A stretch of 43,240 nt of DNA from Tubiluchus corallicola (GCA_030141605.1 JAQGDQ010001386.1:1-43240), one strand, 5' to 3'; positions 1 through 11,800 are shown, numbered from the stretch's first letter. A program made the numbers and translations. The notes: generated from the letters alone by a model not told the origin.

Positions 1-119
1 TTCTGGATTCTTTAACTTTTCTCATCTGCTGCGAAATTTTATCATTTAAATGCCGCTCTATACAACCTGAGATGGATCTAGACTATAACAGTATCATAGC
101 TTCTTCATATAAGCCTTTG

Positions 120-122
<3 letters not shown>

Positions 123-194
<72 letters not shown>

Positions 195-220
195 CGTGTG
201 TGCATGCGTGCGTGCGTGTG
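123..220. repeat. (TG)n microsatellite
   Basis: Uninterrupted TG dinucleotides from about 123 to 190, then interrupted TG/CG units to about 220. Its mirror is the (AC)n tract at 15,328-15,424. Confidence 0.95.
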
Positions 221-224
221 TACA

Positions 225-1272
225 TATGCGTATATAAATTAAATATAATTAAATATTATTTATTGTCCAATTTTCGATAATATGCAGTCATCTTTCTAAT
301 ATCTTGTAAATAATAGTCTTGCATGGCAGTAAAGGTATACAGCGATCTACTGAACAGTTCAGTCATTTTCCTTTATCTTAGTTTATCATATTTAAATCGA
401 AAACATTATTTACAATAACAAAACAAACTAAAGTAGCAAATTAAACCAATAGAATTATCTTTGGTAATATGAGTTTCTTTATTAGAAAATTTCTTTCTAA
501 TAAAAGATATTCACAAATATTTAAAATTTATTCGTCAAATGCATTTCAATGAACAGGTAATCATTGTCAAGGAATGTAACAGAAAAACACCTATAGGGAA
601 ACAACACTATACAATTTTAAATCCAATTGTCAGTACTATAACTACAATATATTTATTCTAGTTAAATGAAAAAACCGGATAATATGATTGGTGTAAATTT
701 AGAGTTGACCTCAGTATTACAGCAGTGATGGTATGCATAACGTTGTCTTTCACTGTAATTTCAAATTTTCCTAATGATCAATTTTTTGTTACAGTCACTG
801 ATGATGATCAAATTTTCGTCGAAAAGCATTGTATGATCAAATTCTGATTATCTTCGCACATTAGATTCAAGAGATATTTGGAGATGTTAGGAATGTTATC
901 CAAAATAATTTATTCTGCACTATATTCTGAAAGTTTACAATACGATAGCAGTGCAAGCTTCCTAAATGTCACGATAAACAGATTTTTTTTTGTTTATTGT
1001 TTATTACTAATGCAAGTTATTATCGGACGTTTAGTTTGATAAATTTTGGTAACAGCCATTGCTGGTGCTTTTTAATTTGACTATTCGTTTGATAATTTTA
1101 AACGAATATGGGCTTAAATACCTGACAAATAATAAACAATTGTTTGTCACAGTGTAAATATAACAGTTACTACTATGACTGATAAACAATGTGGATGACC
1201 TGGAGTTTGCAGTAGCTCAGAGGTGGTGGATTGTTTTCCACATGGAGGGGTCTTCATAGCAAAAATATTGTA
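225..1272. other. Outer arm, no gene seen
   Basis: AT-rich sequence without a convincing exon or a recognised element. It pairs with about 14,329-15,325 but with many indels, e.g. around 330-370 and 480-510. An A-box-like string near 1,213-1,226 has no B box and is not called as a tRNA. Confidence 0.5.
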
Positions 1273-2055
1273 CACTAACGATTCCTCATTTAACGACGTT
1301 TCTTTTTTATGACGCCGATCATTTCACGCCTATTTTCACTTAAGGACGCACATTTTGCATTTAACGACAATTTTTTACTTTGCTCAAGACAAATTTTTAT
1401 TTAATTAACAAAATTTTTACCTAATTTGATGCACTCAAACAGCACCTATTGCCTTATTCTGTTCAAAAACGCACTAGTAATGTAAACAATGTAATTATTA
1501 TATATGCTTTTGCTTCACGACTGACCACTGACCACTCCTGTACTACTAGCCGTTTGTATCGACTATCAAATGACCAGGGAGCAATTTTGCCTGCAGCCTG
1601 TTGCTGTAGCAACCACACTAAGTATGTAGGTAAAATTCACATGGTGGTCTCAGGGCTTACTTTTGACTCTCCAGTGTTTGTTGTTCAACTATTGACTAGG
1701 CTTAAGTTAACCAAAGAGAAACACGTATAGGTATTGATAAGTACTGTAAAATAACTATATAAAATATTTATATATATATAAATATATAACACCTATATCT
1801 ATGATATCTATAAACATATCTATAAAATATATAGATGGTTTTAGGCAAGCAGGAAGACATAAAATTTTATCAGTAGAAATAGGAATAAAACTCATAGAAT
1901 GATTAACCTATATGATTTAGGGCGTTTTTGATTTTTGTCTCTGGAACGAATTTCAATTCTTTTACATTATGGAACTCGTGGCTTCATTTAACGATGTTTC
2001 ACTTAATGTCACATTTTGTTGGAACACATTAGCCACGTGAAGCGAGGACTTACTG
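1273..2055. mobile_element. Tigger/pogo-like MITE, left-arm copy
   Basis: The right terminus reads (complemented) CAGTAAGTCCTCGCTTCACG and the left terminus is a degenerate version followed by TTTAACGACG. These ends, with recurring AACGACGTTTC and TTAAGTGAAAC motifs inside, are shared by copies at 13,545, 15,945, 29,389, 37,419 and 39,508. Where intact, copies sit between TA dinucleotides, as pogo/Tc1-mariner superfamily elements do. No transposase frame is present; a 93-codon open stretch inside looks fortuitous. Assignment to Tigger/pogo rests on the terminal sequence alone. Confidence 0.65.
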
Positions 2056-2309
2056 AAGCACTATTCTGCATCCATGAAAGTTTGTCAAGCTAGTAAGCTG
2101 GTTATATTAAAGAGATAATCGCACAGGGATTAATAAACACAATGGTAAAGTTTAGCAATAATACAAAGTACCCCATCCATGTGGTTCATGTACTGCAGTT
2201 TGCTTCATTGGAAAGATTATCAAAAAAGAACCTCAGCCTTAGAAGTATTTACACATTCAAAAGCAAACAAAGCAAACAGTTAGCATTCCAAAAAAGAAAA
2301 TCAGGTACA

Positions 2310-2315
2310 TTTATT
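2310..2315 (-). promoter_or_regulatory. AATAAA overlapping gene A stop codon
   Basis: On the minus strand AATAAA overlaps the stop codon of the channel exon. The arrangement is the same in gene B. It is the only canonical polyadenylation hexamer noticed close downstream, so the 3' UTR would be very short. Confidence 0.5.
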
Positions 2316-3464
2316 TTTTAAACAACAACATGTTTTTATGTACAGACGTTTCCTCTTTCACTGTGGTTAGCTTACTTTGGTATCTAGGATGTTTGCTAAA
2401 TCCACGCAAAGATAATTTACTAGTATTAAGGAATGATTTTTTACTCGAACCTAACAAAGTTGGTTTGACGTCCAGTCGACGGCTGGCATAACTAATAACA
2501 TCATACCGCGCCTTCTCTTTTTCAAATTTTCGAACAACAAAGCGATAAGAATTGATCAGTATTGCCCTAAATGTACTAAGTAATAACAAAAGAGAAACAC
2601 ACACAAAAACTAATATAAATATATGACCATACACTGACAATGAAGACACTTCAACCAGATAGAATTTGCCAGCTCGTGCACTCAAGTATAACAATGTCTC
2701 TGACGCATGTATCATATTATTAAACTCTTTATACATATTGCCAAACATAATTGTTCCAAATATGGCAAAAGGCACTAGGGCGAGTATCATTATAATACCA
2801 AAATTAATCATGGGGTCAACCGAAATGCTCAACGTAAACAAGAAAACGGCTATAAATTTAACAACCATTAACATAAGCCATAATTTAATGGTTACCAGAA
2901 AAACTAGAAAGCCCAGCACACATGAAAGTGCAAGGTCGTACACAGCAATTTCTTGAAAGCTGAGAAATTTAGTTTCCTGACTTTGAATGTACTGGTACAG
3001 CTTATCATTGAGACGCACAGTTCTCTGGAAAAAGAGAACTATACCAGCTACAGATGATCCCAAAATGCCCAGTTCGACAAATGTCCTTAAATGTGTAAAG
3101 TAAGCAAATTTCTTATTATATAGTTTTTTAGCTTCCTGATAGGAAAAGACGAAAAGGAGAATTATGTAAACTAATCCACTTGTTAAAGTTGACCAGTTTA
3201 TAAGCGACACACCCTTTAGAAGGTCCATTGTAAAAATGTCATAGTGAGGTGATGCTGCACCTATTCCACTGAATTCAATCGCTAGCGTCACGATGCTGAA
3301 TAAGTTTGTGTTAGTATTGAACAAGTTAAATTCTATCATCAAAGCACGTGTATAATCATCTATCCACACTGAGTCAGCTAGGGAGGTGACAATAGCCTGG
3401 TTTTCCCTGAGATTGCGAGTTAGGGTCTTCACATAACCACCACCACTATACCAAGCAAATTTAC
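2311..3464 (-). CDS. Gene A last exon: polycystin channel S2-S6
   Basis: Acceptor TTTTTGCAG precedes phase-1 codon completion [11 protein letters not shown], the usual end of the TOP domain in PKD1-type proteins, followed by [17 protein letters not shown]. Hydrophobic helices follow for S2 ([10 protein letters not shown]), S3, S4 ([16 protein letters not shown]), S5 and S6 (IFILVFVCVSLLLLLS). The pore region lacks the acidic Gly-Asp signature of PKD2, as expected for PKD1-type subunits. A longer open frame beginning MSKKQ is intron read-through. The tail after S6 is about 70 residues and shows no obvious coiled coil. Confidence 0.9.
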
Positions 3465-3651
3465 CTGCAAAAATATAAGGCAAAGCATGATAAACCAAAT
3501 CATAAGCATCCAGCACTTGCTGGGCTAGGTAACTGAATACCTGTTTCTTGCTCAATAATAATAGTGCATGATATTTTTAACAAAGTGCTAACTGAATCAT
3601 CACTAAACGAAAGCTATATGCCTTCCAACTCTCTCACAGGAAATAATAATA

Positions 3652-3686
<35 letters not shown>

Positions 3687-6600
3687 AACGATGATGATAA
3701 TAATAATAAGCATAAGGAAACTGGTTGCATCCACTTGCAAAAATCAGTGATGCTCATTCGATTCACACATTTCAAATTCTTGTTTTTATTTTATAAAAGT
3801 TGCATCAAACAAGAGCAAACCATCGGGCCCACATTGCCTCTTTCAGGACCAGAAGCGTTTGCTGCATTTTGTGTGGGTTCATGAAAAACTGCTCTCACTA
3901 TGCTGCGATTCGTTATACGGGATAATTTTTGTAGGTTTCCACTCTTCACACAATGGATTTTCATGCAAAGTTAAATTCTAAAAGCATTTGCTTACCTTAG
4001 GCAAATTAAAAATCAATTTTTGACGAAAAAAATTAAAAAAAAACTTTCAGTAACTGCAGTTTGCACTGTAACAATGTACAGTGTCATTAACGTGAAATAA
4101 GCTAACGCAGAAAATTTCAATTAACCAGATACAACACGCTGATACATTTGGCCTCAGGTCAACTTTATGCTTGAAGAAATATTTCTGTTAAAAGATGAGA
4201 AGACCATAATTTCTCCTTGGCTGATCGCTTGGTTCTTCCAACAAAACTATGCACAGTAGACAGTTCACTTTGGCTGTAGCAAGTAGGCGATCAATAAAAT
4301 AGTGTGTACAATCACGCAAGTGTACACCAGACTAAGCTACTCAATAGGCTAAGTTGGAGTGCCTGAAGAACCCGTGTTTTTCTTGTTTTTATCAAATTAA
4401 ATCAGTTATAAATGTTTAAGCAAATAGCATGGTTGGATGGCTGGGATTCTTCTGAATAGGGACAATACCTAATTTGTAATCATTTGATTATGTATGTGCT
4501 CATTGTATTGTTTAGGAAACAATTTGATAATATGCATTTTTTACGCAGTTGTGCCATAATTAAGGTTTTTTTAGACTTAGACTTAGCAGAAAGTGGTAGT
4601 ATATTAGGCAGGTGCTGCCATCTTTTGGTTGTTTGCCTGTAAATTCAATTTGCCTATTTCTTAAGCTGTTTACTGTACTGTCTTTTTATATACCATTCAC
4701 TGGGTTTCAACTAAAGTTAATGAGGTGTAACAGGAGTCCTGGCTATTGTATGTTGGGCAGTAGTAGTTCAGGTTTCATGGTCTGCTAGTAAAGTTCAGAT
4801 TTCAAATTTCATAATGTAGTTTGTCCAGACTGCAATTTATGTTGAAACCCGCCCCCTCTACACCGCCTTCACTTCTTTTTTTGAGCACAGTAATAAAGGA
4901 AATCAACCTGTACCAAAGTGTTCGTCATTTTTTATTGAGGTTATGGGTTACAGACATGCAGACAGACAAACTAGACAAAACACTCATACAGTAGCTAAAA
5001 AGTCCTAGGTCTTGTTTTGAATGGTGCAATCATAAAGAAGTTTATATTGTTACCTTCCATTGGAAAACATTACTCAAATGATTGTTGCACTTGTTAGAGG
5101 CCATATGTACGAACAATCAACAAAACACTTAAAAGAGGTACAAATTATTCATTTTTGTTGAGATGAGTCCAGGGCCAATACCTTTCACTTTTATATTATT
5201 TCCAATGAAAGACGTGGCTTCTTTTAACAAGGATTAGTTTAGTGCCCTGACAATGGCTTCACGCAAGGACTGACCTGCTGCATAACATAGCACATTAAGA
5301 AAACTATTGATATTTGGGGACCAAGTCCACTGTTATGGCAATTTTAGTGGCATTTGTCATTATAAAAATATTTTCGCAGTGTAAATGGCCTGTATCTGTA
5401 CTTCTTTTCCTCGTGAACAGCTGGTATAAAGGCTGAATAGGTGAGAAATCGAAGTGATGACAGGATAGTAGGACCTTCCTAGGGAGAATTCCAGAAAGAA
5501 TACTGATTTATTGTAAAAACGACAATACCTAAAAACGGCAGTGTCCAGAGCTCTAATGTTGACTGAAATATCCATTGATCAGGAGGATATCGTGGATATT
5601 TACGATAACTCCATCCTGGATTATATGAGCTAGTCTCTTCTGTTGGCCATGTGTATGAACTTATGCACTTTTGACCTTTTGATGCAAACTTGGGATCCAC
5701 AAAACATGAACCTAAAACACAAAGACAAATAAAATGAGTTCTTCTGTGTTGTCGTTGTCATTGTTGTAGTTATCAGCATTCGTTGCCAGACTTGCCATTG
5801 TCTATGTAGAAATTGTAATTGTATATTTTAGGTGCTGCCATCTATGAACTAATCATTTTACATTTTACTAGCTAAACTCACCCCCAGTATAATTGTACGG
5901 TCCAGTAAATGCATATTCACTGGATCTCTCCCTATTTTACAGTAATGGTTTTTGTGAAGCCAAGTTTGCATAATCACCTATACCTATATATACTGACTGC
6001 ATTTACTTTCTAGTCACTGTCTAACTCTCAGTGATCAGTGCAGGACAGTCTTGTTCTCAGTGTTCAGTGTAGCAGTCATTCTACCTATGTGTATGTAGTC
6101 TAATAAACGTTTTCAGTTTTGTGCAAATATGTAGTATAGTGTTTTATTCTTGTTCTACAAAGTGAGTGATCTACAACTTTAAACATGACTTTCACAGTCT
6201 AATTTCGGTTACAAGAGTATACTGCCACCACACAGCTCTTTAGTTGCACAACTGTGATATGCATCATATAAATTTGAACAGAAAATAATACTAAAAAAGT
6301 CGATTGCTTTTTTTCTAGTTTCCCATACCTGAAGCTCGTAACTGACGTAATCTCGCAACTCCAACCAATCGTGAGGTTAAATCTGTTGCATATCCGGAAA
6401 GTACCGGCTTGCCATTGTACCATTTTTCCAAAAACAAGTTTGGTAGAAGAGTATTGTTTATGTAGTCCCACATACTGGCAACATCGTTTATCTGCACGTA
6501 AAATATAATATCATTAATGATCACACAAAGTTGCTTGAAAAATTCTCTTTTTTCAAATAGCTCTTTAGGAATAATAATAATATTAGTAATAGAAATTTTA

Positions 6601-7860
6601 TTTTCTCCATAAATTTACAATCATTTGACAATAAAATACACAAAAATAAAAACGAATTTGGGAAAAAGGGTGGCGAAAAACCAAAGGTTATCGAGTCAAC
6701 CACCCTTCTCAAAAGACGCTAATGACAGCAGAACACAAATATTAAAAAATACATAAACGTCCAGAAAAACAAAAAAAAAACAAAAATACAACAACAGGAA
6801 AAAAACAAAATTCAAAAACCAAAAACCATGACAAATTTATGAACTACTCAGCAACTCATTGAAAATACCTCACAATTGTTTCTTAATAACGTGGAGAATG
6901 TTGGTAGAGGGGTGAAGATTTGAAAAGTGAAACTTTGTGATACTACAAGATTTGATCCTTGGTATCTTTAGACATTTAAACTATCTTTAAAGGTTTTCAC
7001 AAACTTATGAGTAACGGAATATAAATCGTGGCATTATTTTTCAGCAGAGCTGCTCAGCAAAATAAAAAAATGGAAAATTGTAGAACCAAGAATGTTAAAA
7101 TAATGAAAACAGAAAAAGATTAAGTCAATCGCGATTTCCGAAAGCAGGTTCTATATCAAAACATTGGACTGAATTCGACTCAGGGGGTCGAACTCCAAGA
7201 TGGCATGGCAGTCTTGATATTGCGCATCATGAAGATCCATTTTAGTATCGTTGTGTAACTGATTACTTAACTACAAATGTTAATGTTAATTACAAATGTT
7301 ATGTTAATTAACTAAGTTAATGTCTGTAAACTAGTACCATATACCTGTTATAGCATGTCATTTAACTCTCATAAAATAAAATACACAAAAACTACACTGT
7401 ACGGAGTTTATTATCAGCACTAATAAAAATAGGGAACAAAATACACGTGCACAAAAAATAACTAACTAACTCAGTAACAGCACTACACCCGAGGAGCACC
7501 TGTGTCAGAAATCAAGGCTGTAGTGACCTCTACACGCTTTTATACTCGCATTCCAGATCAGCTGGCTTCTCACACCACGTGTAGGCCCAAACAAGACGTC
7601 TGGACCTACAAGAAATGTGTGAGTTTCTGCTGACGTGAAAGCAGGGCGTGTAGAGGGTTTTACACCTGACCCGACACATGTGCCTCCGTAACAATATTAA
7701 TCAGAACTAAGTACCATGTAATACCTGAATTATAGTCTTAGTGTTAGATTACAAATGCTTGATTATAATAACGTGTACACTTACAGCAGTGAAGTTTGTC
7801 TGACCCATATACGATGCACTGATAGTCATGTCACGGATACTTTTAGTTACCAAGTAAGAT
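2311..7860 (-). CDS. Gene A: 5'-truncated PKD1-like polycystin (4 exons)
   Basis: Polycystin-1-family membrane protein fragment, joined from exons 7,860-7,785, 6,491-6,329, 5,711-5,529 and 3,464-2,311. Every junction has GT-AG signals and matching phase, leaving about 524 codons open to the stop. It encodes the start of the extracellular TOP/polycystin domain, the Y-N-P-G-W motif region and the S2-S6 channel. In the family these form a cation-channel-like module that pairs with PKD2-type subunits. Upstream exons (PLAT, TM1-5, S1), all present in gene C, are missing: beyond 7,860 lies the spacer and then the opposite arm. No start codon or promoter is evident, though an LTR sits in the first intron. 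It may be a transcribed truncated gene or a pseudogene; nothing in the reading frame is broken. Confidence 0.8.
3642..3712. repeat. (GAT)n microsatellite, left arm
   Basis: Short GAT/AAT repeat in the last intron of gene A. Its homologues are 11,469-11,539 in gene B and a much longer tract at 24,170-24,345 in gene C. Confidence 0.9.
4553..4957 (+). mobile_element. LTR-like segment in gene A intron
   Basis: It has the order of signals seen in LTRs: a GGTGCTGCCATCT motif near 4,610 shared with the proven solo LTR family here, a TATA-like box (TTTATATA, ~4,685), AATAAA at ~4,892 and a G/T-rich end near TTATGGGTTACA. No matching target-site duplication was found, so limits are approximate. Mirror copy at about 10,229-10,633. 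Confidence 0.3.
5529..5711 (-). CDS. Gene A exon: TOP domain with PGW motif
   Basis: Acceptor TGTTTTAG and donor G|GTATTG flank 183 nt, phase 1 in and out. It encodes G-S-C-F-V-D-P then SYNPGW and [10 protein letters not shown], matching the conserved cysteine and P-G-W of the extracellular polycystin domain. It has an Ala (FASKG) where gene B and gene C have Glu. Confidence 0.9.
5805..6196 (+). mobile_element. Solo LTR, 392 bp, TSD GTCTA
   Basis: Begins TGTAGAAATTG and ends ACTTTCACA, with perfect 5-bp duplications GTCTA at 5,800-5,804 and 6,197-6,201. Contains TATATATA (~5,988), a short CAGTGTTCAGTG repeat and AATAAAC (~6,102). Related copies lie at 8,999 (mirror), 17,494 and 35,625. No internal retroviral genes are present. 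The 5-bp duplication suits Gypsy or BEL/Pao; the family is not resolved. It lies in the intron between the two TOP exons of gene A. Confidence 0.9.
6329..6491 (-). CDS. Gene A exon: TOP domain, N-terminal part
   Basis: Acceptor ACGTGCAG and donor CAG|GTATGG flank 163 nt, phase 0 in and 1 out. Encodes [20 protein letters not shown], then [10 protein letters not shown] and [12 protein letters not shown]. The W-N-T-L-L-P and V-G-x-x-R-L-R-Q-L-R motifs are hallmarks of the polycystin domain. Confidence 0.9.
7346..7693 (-). mobile_element. Probable solo LTR in spacer
   Basis: On the minus strand it starts TGTTACGGAGGC and ends ATGCTATAACA, giving TGTTA...TAACA ends. It carries TATAAAA (7,538-7,544) and AATAAA (7,407-7,412) in the right order for a 348-bp LTR. 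Flanking 5-mers (ATACC/ATATT) do not match, so the insertion signature is weak. It is oriented with gene A and sits in its first visible intron, where its promoter could drive the three downstream exons (inference). Confidence 0.55.
7785..7860 (-). CDS. Gene A first visible exon
   Basis: 76-nt exon between acceptor TTTTTGTAG and donor GTAAGT. It encodes SYLVTKSIRDMTISASYMG..., the post-S1 segment of polycystins (compare the YLLTKS-type motif). The gene C equivalent at 27,433-27,508 differs at 7 of 25 residues, far more than the next two exons do. The exon lies in the spacer, so only gene A has it. Confidence 0.85.
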
Positions 7861-8703
7861 CTACAAAAAGGATACTCAAGGTATACACATTCAGCACAAT
7901 GTAAAACTATACAAGTTTTGCTAAACCTCCCTACAAATAGAGGGAATGTATTTTGTACATAGTACATAGTACATAAATAATTGTAATAATAACATAATAT
8001 TGGTAAACCGTTTAATGCAAGTCTTTGCTGGTTAGGAACAATGGCTTGCGAATCGTTTTCTGTGAAGTATTACCAAAATATCAATTATTCTTGACTGCGT
8101 CGAGAAAAATAAAATAATTTATTTAGTAAATTTAATAAATTTAATAAAACAAAATAAAATAAAACACAACCGCATTAGCTACATCTTACAGGAAATATAC
8201 GACTATGTGCACTCCAATTGTGAAAGATTTTAGGTTATTTTATTACTCCATTTATCTCTCTTTCTGTAAACCCCTCTATACTGTCATTTTTAACTGCATT
8301 CGTGTATGTATGTCTTGACTTGGCTTCTTTCTGTCATGCTCTACTGACAGAGCTAGTTTACCTGGTCTGTTGGCAGTCTGTTCTTGGCTGAGAGAGTTGT
8401 TGTTGTTGATGTTGTTGTTGTTTGTTTTTCTGGACGTTTATGTATTTTTTTAATATTTGTGTTCTGCTGTCATTAGCGTCTTTTGAGAAGGGTGGTTGAC
8501 TCGATAACCTTTGGTTTTTCGCCACCCTTTTTCCCAAATTCGTTTTTATTTTTGTGTATTTTATTGTCAAATGATTGTAAATTTATGGAGAAAATAAAAT
8601 TTCTATTACTAATATTATTATTATTCCTAAAGAGCTATTTGAAAAAAGAGAATTTTTCAAGCAACTTTGTGTGATCATTAATGATATTATATTTTACGTG
8701 CAG

Positions 8704-8866
8704 ATAAACGATGTTGCCAGTATGTGGGACTACATAAACAATACTCTTCTACCAAACTTGTTTTTGGAAAAATGGTACAATGGCAGGCCGGTACTTTCTG
8801 GATATGCAACAGATTTAACCTCACGATTGGTTGGAGTTGCGAGATTACGTCAGTTACGAGCTTCAG
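8704..8866 (+). CDS. Gene B exon: TOP domain, N-terminal part
   Basis: 163 nt between ACGTGCAG and CAG|GTATGG, homologous to 6,329-6,491. WYNGRPV replaces WYNGKPV. Confidence 0.85.
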
Positions 8867-11800
8867 GTATGGGAAACTAGAAAAAAAGCAATCGACTTTT
8901 TTAGTATTATTTTCTGTTCAAATTTATATGATGCATATCACAGTTGTGCAACTAAAGAGCTGTGTGGTGGCAGAATACTCTTGTAACCGAAATTAGACTG
9001 TGAAAGTCATGTTTAAAGTTGTAGATCACTCACTTTGTAGAACAAGAATAAAACACTATACTGCATATTTGCACAAAACTGAAAAGTGTTTATTAGACAA
9101 CATACACATATGTAGAATGACTGCTACACTGAACACTGAGAACAAGACTGTCCTGCACTGATCACTGAGAGTTAGACAGTGACTAGAAAGTAAATCCAGT
9201 CAGTATATATAGGTATAGGTGATTATGCAAACTTGGCTTCACAAAAACCATTACTGTAAAATAGGGAGAGATCCAGTGAATATGCATTTACTGGACCGTA
9301 CAATTATACTGGGGGTGAGTTTAGCTAGTAAAATGTAAAAGGATTAGTTCATAGATGGCAGCACCTAAAATATACAATTACAAGACAATGCCAAGTCTGG
9401 CAACGAATGCTGATAACTACAACAATGACAACGACAACACAGAAGAACTCATTTTATTTGTCTTTGTGTTTTAGGTTCATGTTTTGTGGATCCCAAGTTT
9501 GAATCAAAAGGTCAAAAGTGCATAAGTTCATACACATGGCCAACAGAAGAGACTAGCTCATATAATCCAGGATGGAGTTATCGTAAATATCCACGATATC
9601 CTCCTGATCAATGGATATTTCAGTCAACATTAGAGCTCTGGACACTGCCGTTTTTAGGTATTGTCGTTTTTACAATAAATCAGTATTCTTTCTGGAATTC
9701 TCCCTAGGAAGGTCCTACTATCCTGTCATCACTTCGATTTCTCACCTATTCAGCCTTTATACCAGCTGTTCACGAGGAAAAGAAGTACAGATACAGGCCA
9801 TTTACACTGCGAAAATATTTTTATAATGACAAATGCCACTAAAATTGCCATAACAGTGGACTTGGTCCCCAAATATCAATAGTTTTCTTAATGTGCTATG
9901 TTATGCAGCAGGTCAGTCCTTGCGTGAAGCCATTGTCAGGGCACTAAACTAATCCTTGTTAAAAGAAGCCACGTCTTTCATTGGAAATAATATAAAAGTG
10001 AAAGGTATTGGCCCTGGACTCATCTCAACAAAAATGAATAATTTGTACCTCTTTTAAGTGTTTTGTTGATTGTTCGTACATATGGCCTCTAACAAGTGCA
10101 ACAATCATTTGAGTAATGTTTTCCAATGGAAGGTAACAATATAAACTTCTTTATGATTGCACCATTCAAAACAAGACCTAGGACTTTTTAGCTACTGTAT
10201 GAGTGTTTTGTCTAGTTTGTCTGTCTGCATGTCTGTAACCCATAACCTCAATAAAAAATGACGAACACTTTGGTACAGGTTGATTTCCTTTATTACTGTG
10301 CTCAAAAAAAGAAGTGAAGGCGGTGTAGAGGGGGCGGGTTTCAACATAAATTGCAGTCTGGACAAACTACATTATGAAATTTGAAATCTGAACTTTACTA
10401 GCAGACCATGAAACCTGAACTACTACTGCCCAACATACAATAGCCAGGACTCCTGTTACACCTCATTAACTTTAGTTGAAACCCAGTGAATGGTATATAA
10501 AAAGACAGTACAGTAAACAGCTTAAGAAATAGGCAAATTGAATTTACAGGCAAACAACCAAAAGATGGCAGCACCTGCCTAATATACTACCACTTTCTGC
10601 TAAGTCTAAGTCTAAAAAAACCTTAATTATGGCACAACTGCGTAAAAAATGCATATTATCAAATTGTTTCCTAAACAATACAATGAGCACATACATAATC
10701 AAATGATTATAAATTAGGTATTGTCCCTATACAGAAGAACCCCAGCTATCCAACCATGCTATTTGCTTAAACATTTATAACTGATTTAATTTGATAAAAA
10801 CAAGAAAAACACGGGTTCTTCAGGCACTCCAACTTAGCCTATTGAGTAGCTTAGTCTGGTGTACACTTGCGTGACCGTACACACTATTTTATTGATCGCC
10901 TAGTTGCTACAGCCAAAGAAACAGTGTGCTGTACCAGGAAATAACAACCGATCAGCCAAGGAGAAATTATGGTCTTCTCATCTTTTAACAGAAATATTTC
11001 TTCAAGCATAAAGTTGACCTGAGGCCAAATGTATCAGCGTGTTGTATCTGGTTAATTGAAATTTTCTGCGTTAGCTTATTTCACGTTAATGACACGTTAA
11101 TGTACATTGTTACAGTGCAAACTGCAGTTACTGAAAGTTTTTTTTAAATTTTTTTCGTCAAAAATTGATTTTTAATTTGCCTAAGGTAAGCAAATGCTTT
11201 TAGAATTTAACTTTGCATGAAAATCCATTGTGTGAAGAGTGGAAACCTACAAAAATTATCCCGTATAACGAATCGCAGCATAGTGAGAGCAGTTTTTCAT
11301 GAACCCACACAAAATGCAGCAAACACTTCTGGTCCTGAAAGAGGCAATGTGGGCCCGATGGTTTGCTCTTGTTTGATGCAACTTTTATAAAATAAAAACA
11401 AGAATTTGAAATGTGTGAATCGAATGAGCATCACTGATTTTTGCAAGTGGATGCAACCAGTTTCCTTATGCTTATTATTATTATCATCATCGTTATCATC
11501 ATCATCATCATCATCATCATCATCGTCATTGTTATTATTTCCTGTGAGAGAGTTGGAAGGCATATAGCTTTCGTTTAGTGATGATTCAGTTAGCACTTTG
11601 TTAAAAATATCATGCACTATTATTATTGAGCAAGAAACAGGTATTCAGTTACCTAGCCCAGCAAGTGCTGGATGCTTATGATTTGGTTTATCATGCTTTG
11701 CCTTATATTTTTGCAGGTAAATTTGCTTGGTATAGTGGTGGTGGTTATGTGAAGACCCTAACTCGCAATCTCAGGGAAAACCAGGCTATTGTCACCTCCC

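Larger units (their letters stand above)
1..6771. repeat. Left arm of giant inverted repeat
   Basis: The reverse complement of this stretch matches 8,424-15,547 almost throughout. Paired positions sum to about 15,181-15,195 in the inner part and about 15,550-15,600 in the outer part; the step is a ~425-bp stretch present only in the right arm. The arm carries the last three exons of gene A, a solo LTR, an LTR-like segment and a Tigger-like MITE. By eye the inner 4.5 kb is near-identical to the other arm, while the outermost ~1.2 kb has many substitutions and indels. Homology still holds at base 1, so the arm may extend beyond the window. Confidence 0.95.
6772..8423. other. Palindrome spacer
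   Basis: Unique sequence between the arms. The left junction is A/CAA-rich (6,765-6,800) and the right one is (TTG)n-rich (8,395-8,425). The spacer holds an LTR-like element (7,346-7,693) and one gene A exon (7,785-7,860) that has no counterpart in gene B. I see no other exon in 6,800-7,340 or 7,870-8,390, and no promoter I can support. Confidence 0.7.

Noticed and set aside
1198-1260. Possible tRNA or tRNA-derived SINE head (TAGCTCAGAGGTGG)
   Set aside because: A-box-like string only; no B box and no cloverleaf could be drawn.
1449-1730. 93-codon frame and its mirror at 13,872-14,153
   Set aside because: Lies inside the Tigger-like MITE and shows no transposase or other domain.
2666-2956. 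Antisense frame in the channel exon (also 12,225-12,515 and 23,190-23,465)
   Set aside because: Shadow of the polycystin exon on the other strand.
3564-3884. 106-codon frame with poly-Asp (also 11,297-11,617 and 24,088-24,441)
   Set aside because: Translation of the (GAT)n microsatellite in the last intron on the strand opposite the gene; no domain or splice support.
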